Positions 61,002 to 61,575 of a stretch of 61,575 nt of DNA are shown one piece after another. The position numbers and the translations under genes were made by a program. Within the stretch, counting starts at the first letter, position 1. Each line of letters starts with the position of its first letter. Source of the DNA: an uncultured Bacteroidaceae bacterium (GTDB lineage: Bacteria > Bacteroidota > Bacteroidia > Bacteroidales > Bacteroidaceae); assembly GCA_934271655.1 (NCBI GenBank), contig CAKQRW010000012.1, positions 1 through 61,575 on the forward strand, in the 5' to 3' direction. A model generated the notes under the pieces. The model was not told the origin of the DNA, made no database searches, and worked only from the letters and a program-made list of their open reading frames with translations.

Positions 61002-61575
61002 TGGTGGCGAATTTACCATCTTTTCACCGTAAAATACAATATGAAACCCGTTGGCGGAATTAAATGTCATGCCGCCCGCTCTTATTGCGCTTGCCTGTGT
61101 TTGCACTAAGCGACTCCGACATCTTCTGCCTTTATCCATACCTCACAGATTTCCATACGCACCGGCCTGGAGTTGACATGGCAACCTTTGTTTGCCCCTT
61201 TGAAGTTGCTTACTCGCGCGCTCGCACGTAAAACATTTTTTCAACAAAAAAGTGTCAAAGTGTCATTGCAGACCAATTAACTGCCTGTATCTTCCTAATA
61301 TATATGCCATTACATGCAATGACACTTTTCGAAAAATCAGCAAAGAAGTATCATAAAAGTATCATAGAAGTATCATTCAGGCACGGTATTTATCGAAATA
61401 TCACGTTACAATGCACACAAACATACAAAAAAACTTCTATTTTTCGATGCTTGCACAGCCTAAACAGCATGAGCACGCCAACCAAACACACAAACACTCT
61501 TCCGCTTTGGGTATGCAAATATCGACTTCGAGCATTTTGCCAAGGCAGTAAGCTTCTCGCATATATAGCGCTCAG
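61002..61575. other. gene-free end of the window with inverted and direct repeats
   Basis: No gene found. A perfect 14-bp inverted repeat, aaagtgtcattgca (61257-61270) and tgcaatgacacttt (61315-61328), is followed by three copies of AGTATCAT at exact 11-bp steps (61347, 61358, 61369). Both look like binding-site architecture for a gene beyond the window. Confidence 0.6.

Noticed and set aside
1..61575. tRNA or rRNA genes
   Set aside because: No cloverleaf with a T-loop or rRNA-like stretch was seen by eye; a dedicated search would be needed to be certain.

Overview
The window looks like chromosome of a Bacteroidales bacterium, most likely Prevotella-like. The evidence is a UpxY-type NusG paralogue, BspA-like leucine-rich repeats, OmpA-type outer-membrane proteins, a DUF3943 protein, non-SusCD secreted glycosidases, a type IX-secretion-like C-terminus, and many promoters with a TTTG / TAnnTTTG architecture. 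No genus-level marker was available, so this is inference.

About 1-19.7 kb: a one-direction (+) exopolysaccharide/capsule locus. It holds about eleven glycosyltransferases (GT2, GT4, GT8 and GT32 types), an F420-dehydrogenase-beta-like iron-sulfur protein paired with a polysaccharide pyruvyltransferase, an EpsG-like polymerase, a GNAT acetyltransferase, a small initiating phosphoglycosyl transferase (PGT) and a DegT-type sugar aminotransferase. The left part is visibly more A+T-rich and is damaged: the first GT2 gene has an in-frame TAG and the acyltransferase carries two +1 frameshifts. A RAYT-like HUH protein with a DprA-like tail sits just after the broken acyltransferase.

About 19.7-28.3 kb: three related secreted OmpA-like barrel proteins surround a nucleotide-sugar 4,6-dehydratase, followed by a secreted LRR protein, a repeat-rich spacer and a UpxY antiterminator on the opposite strand. 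Dehydratase, aminotransferase and small PGT form a plausible route for making and loading an amino-dideoxy sugar onto undecaprenyl phosphate. With the pyruvyltransferase this recalls the zwitterionic polysaccharide A logic of Bacteroides fragilis. No flippase or chain-length/export gene is inside the window.

About 28.3-47.1 kb: secreted glycan-degrading enzymes (GH106-like, GH31, GH95, later GH105), a DUF3237 protein and an M6 metalloprotease, then housekeeping genes: a YhcC-type radical SAM protein, rplM-rpsI, rpsB-tsf, a lipoprotein and a CCA-type nucleotidyltransferase. About 47.2-61.6 kb: lpxK, thiL, nagB, a DUF3943 protein, radA, a TetR regulator, fabG, an RluA-family pseudouridine synthase, an M16 peptidase, a cyclophilin lipoprotein, a small conserved-looking protein and an AraC regulator, ending in about 680 bp without a gene.

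The most unusual signal is not in the genes. A family of short inverted-repeat (MITE-like) elements with ends TAAGTAGGTGYTCA occurs at least five times. Its ends carry a TAATTTTG box facing outward and several copies stop 2-24 bp before a start codon. In addition, many spacers are built from degenerate 17-57 bp tandem repeats that often duplicate the end of the upstream gene or run into the next start codon.
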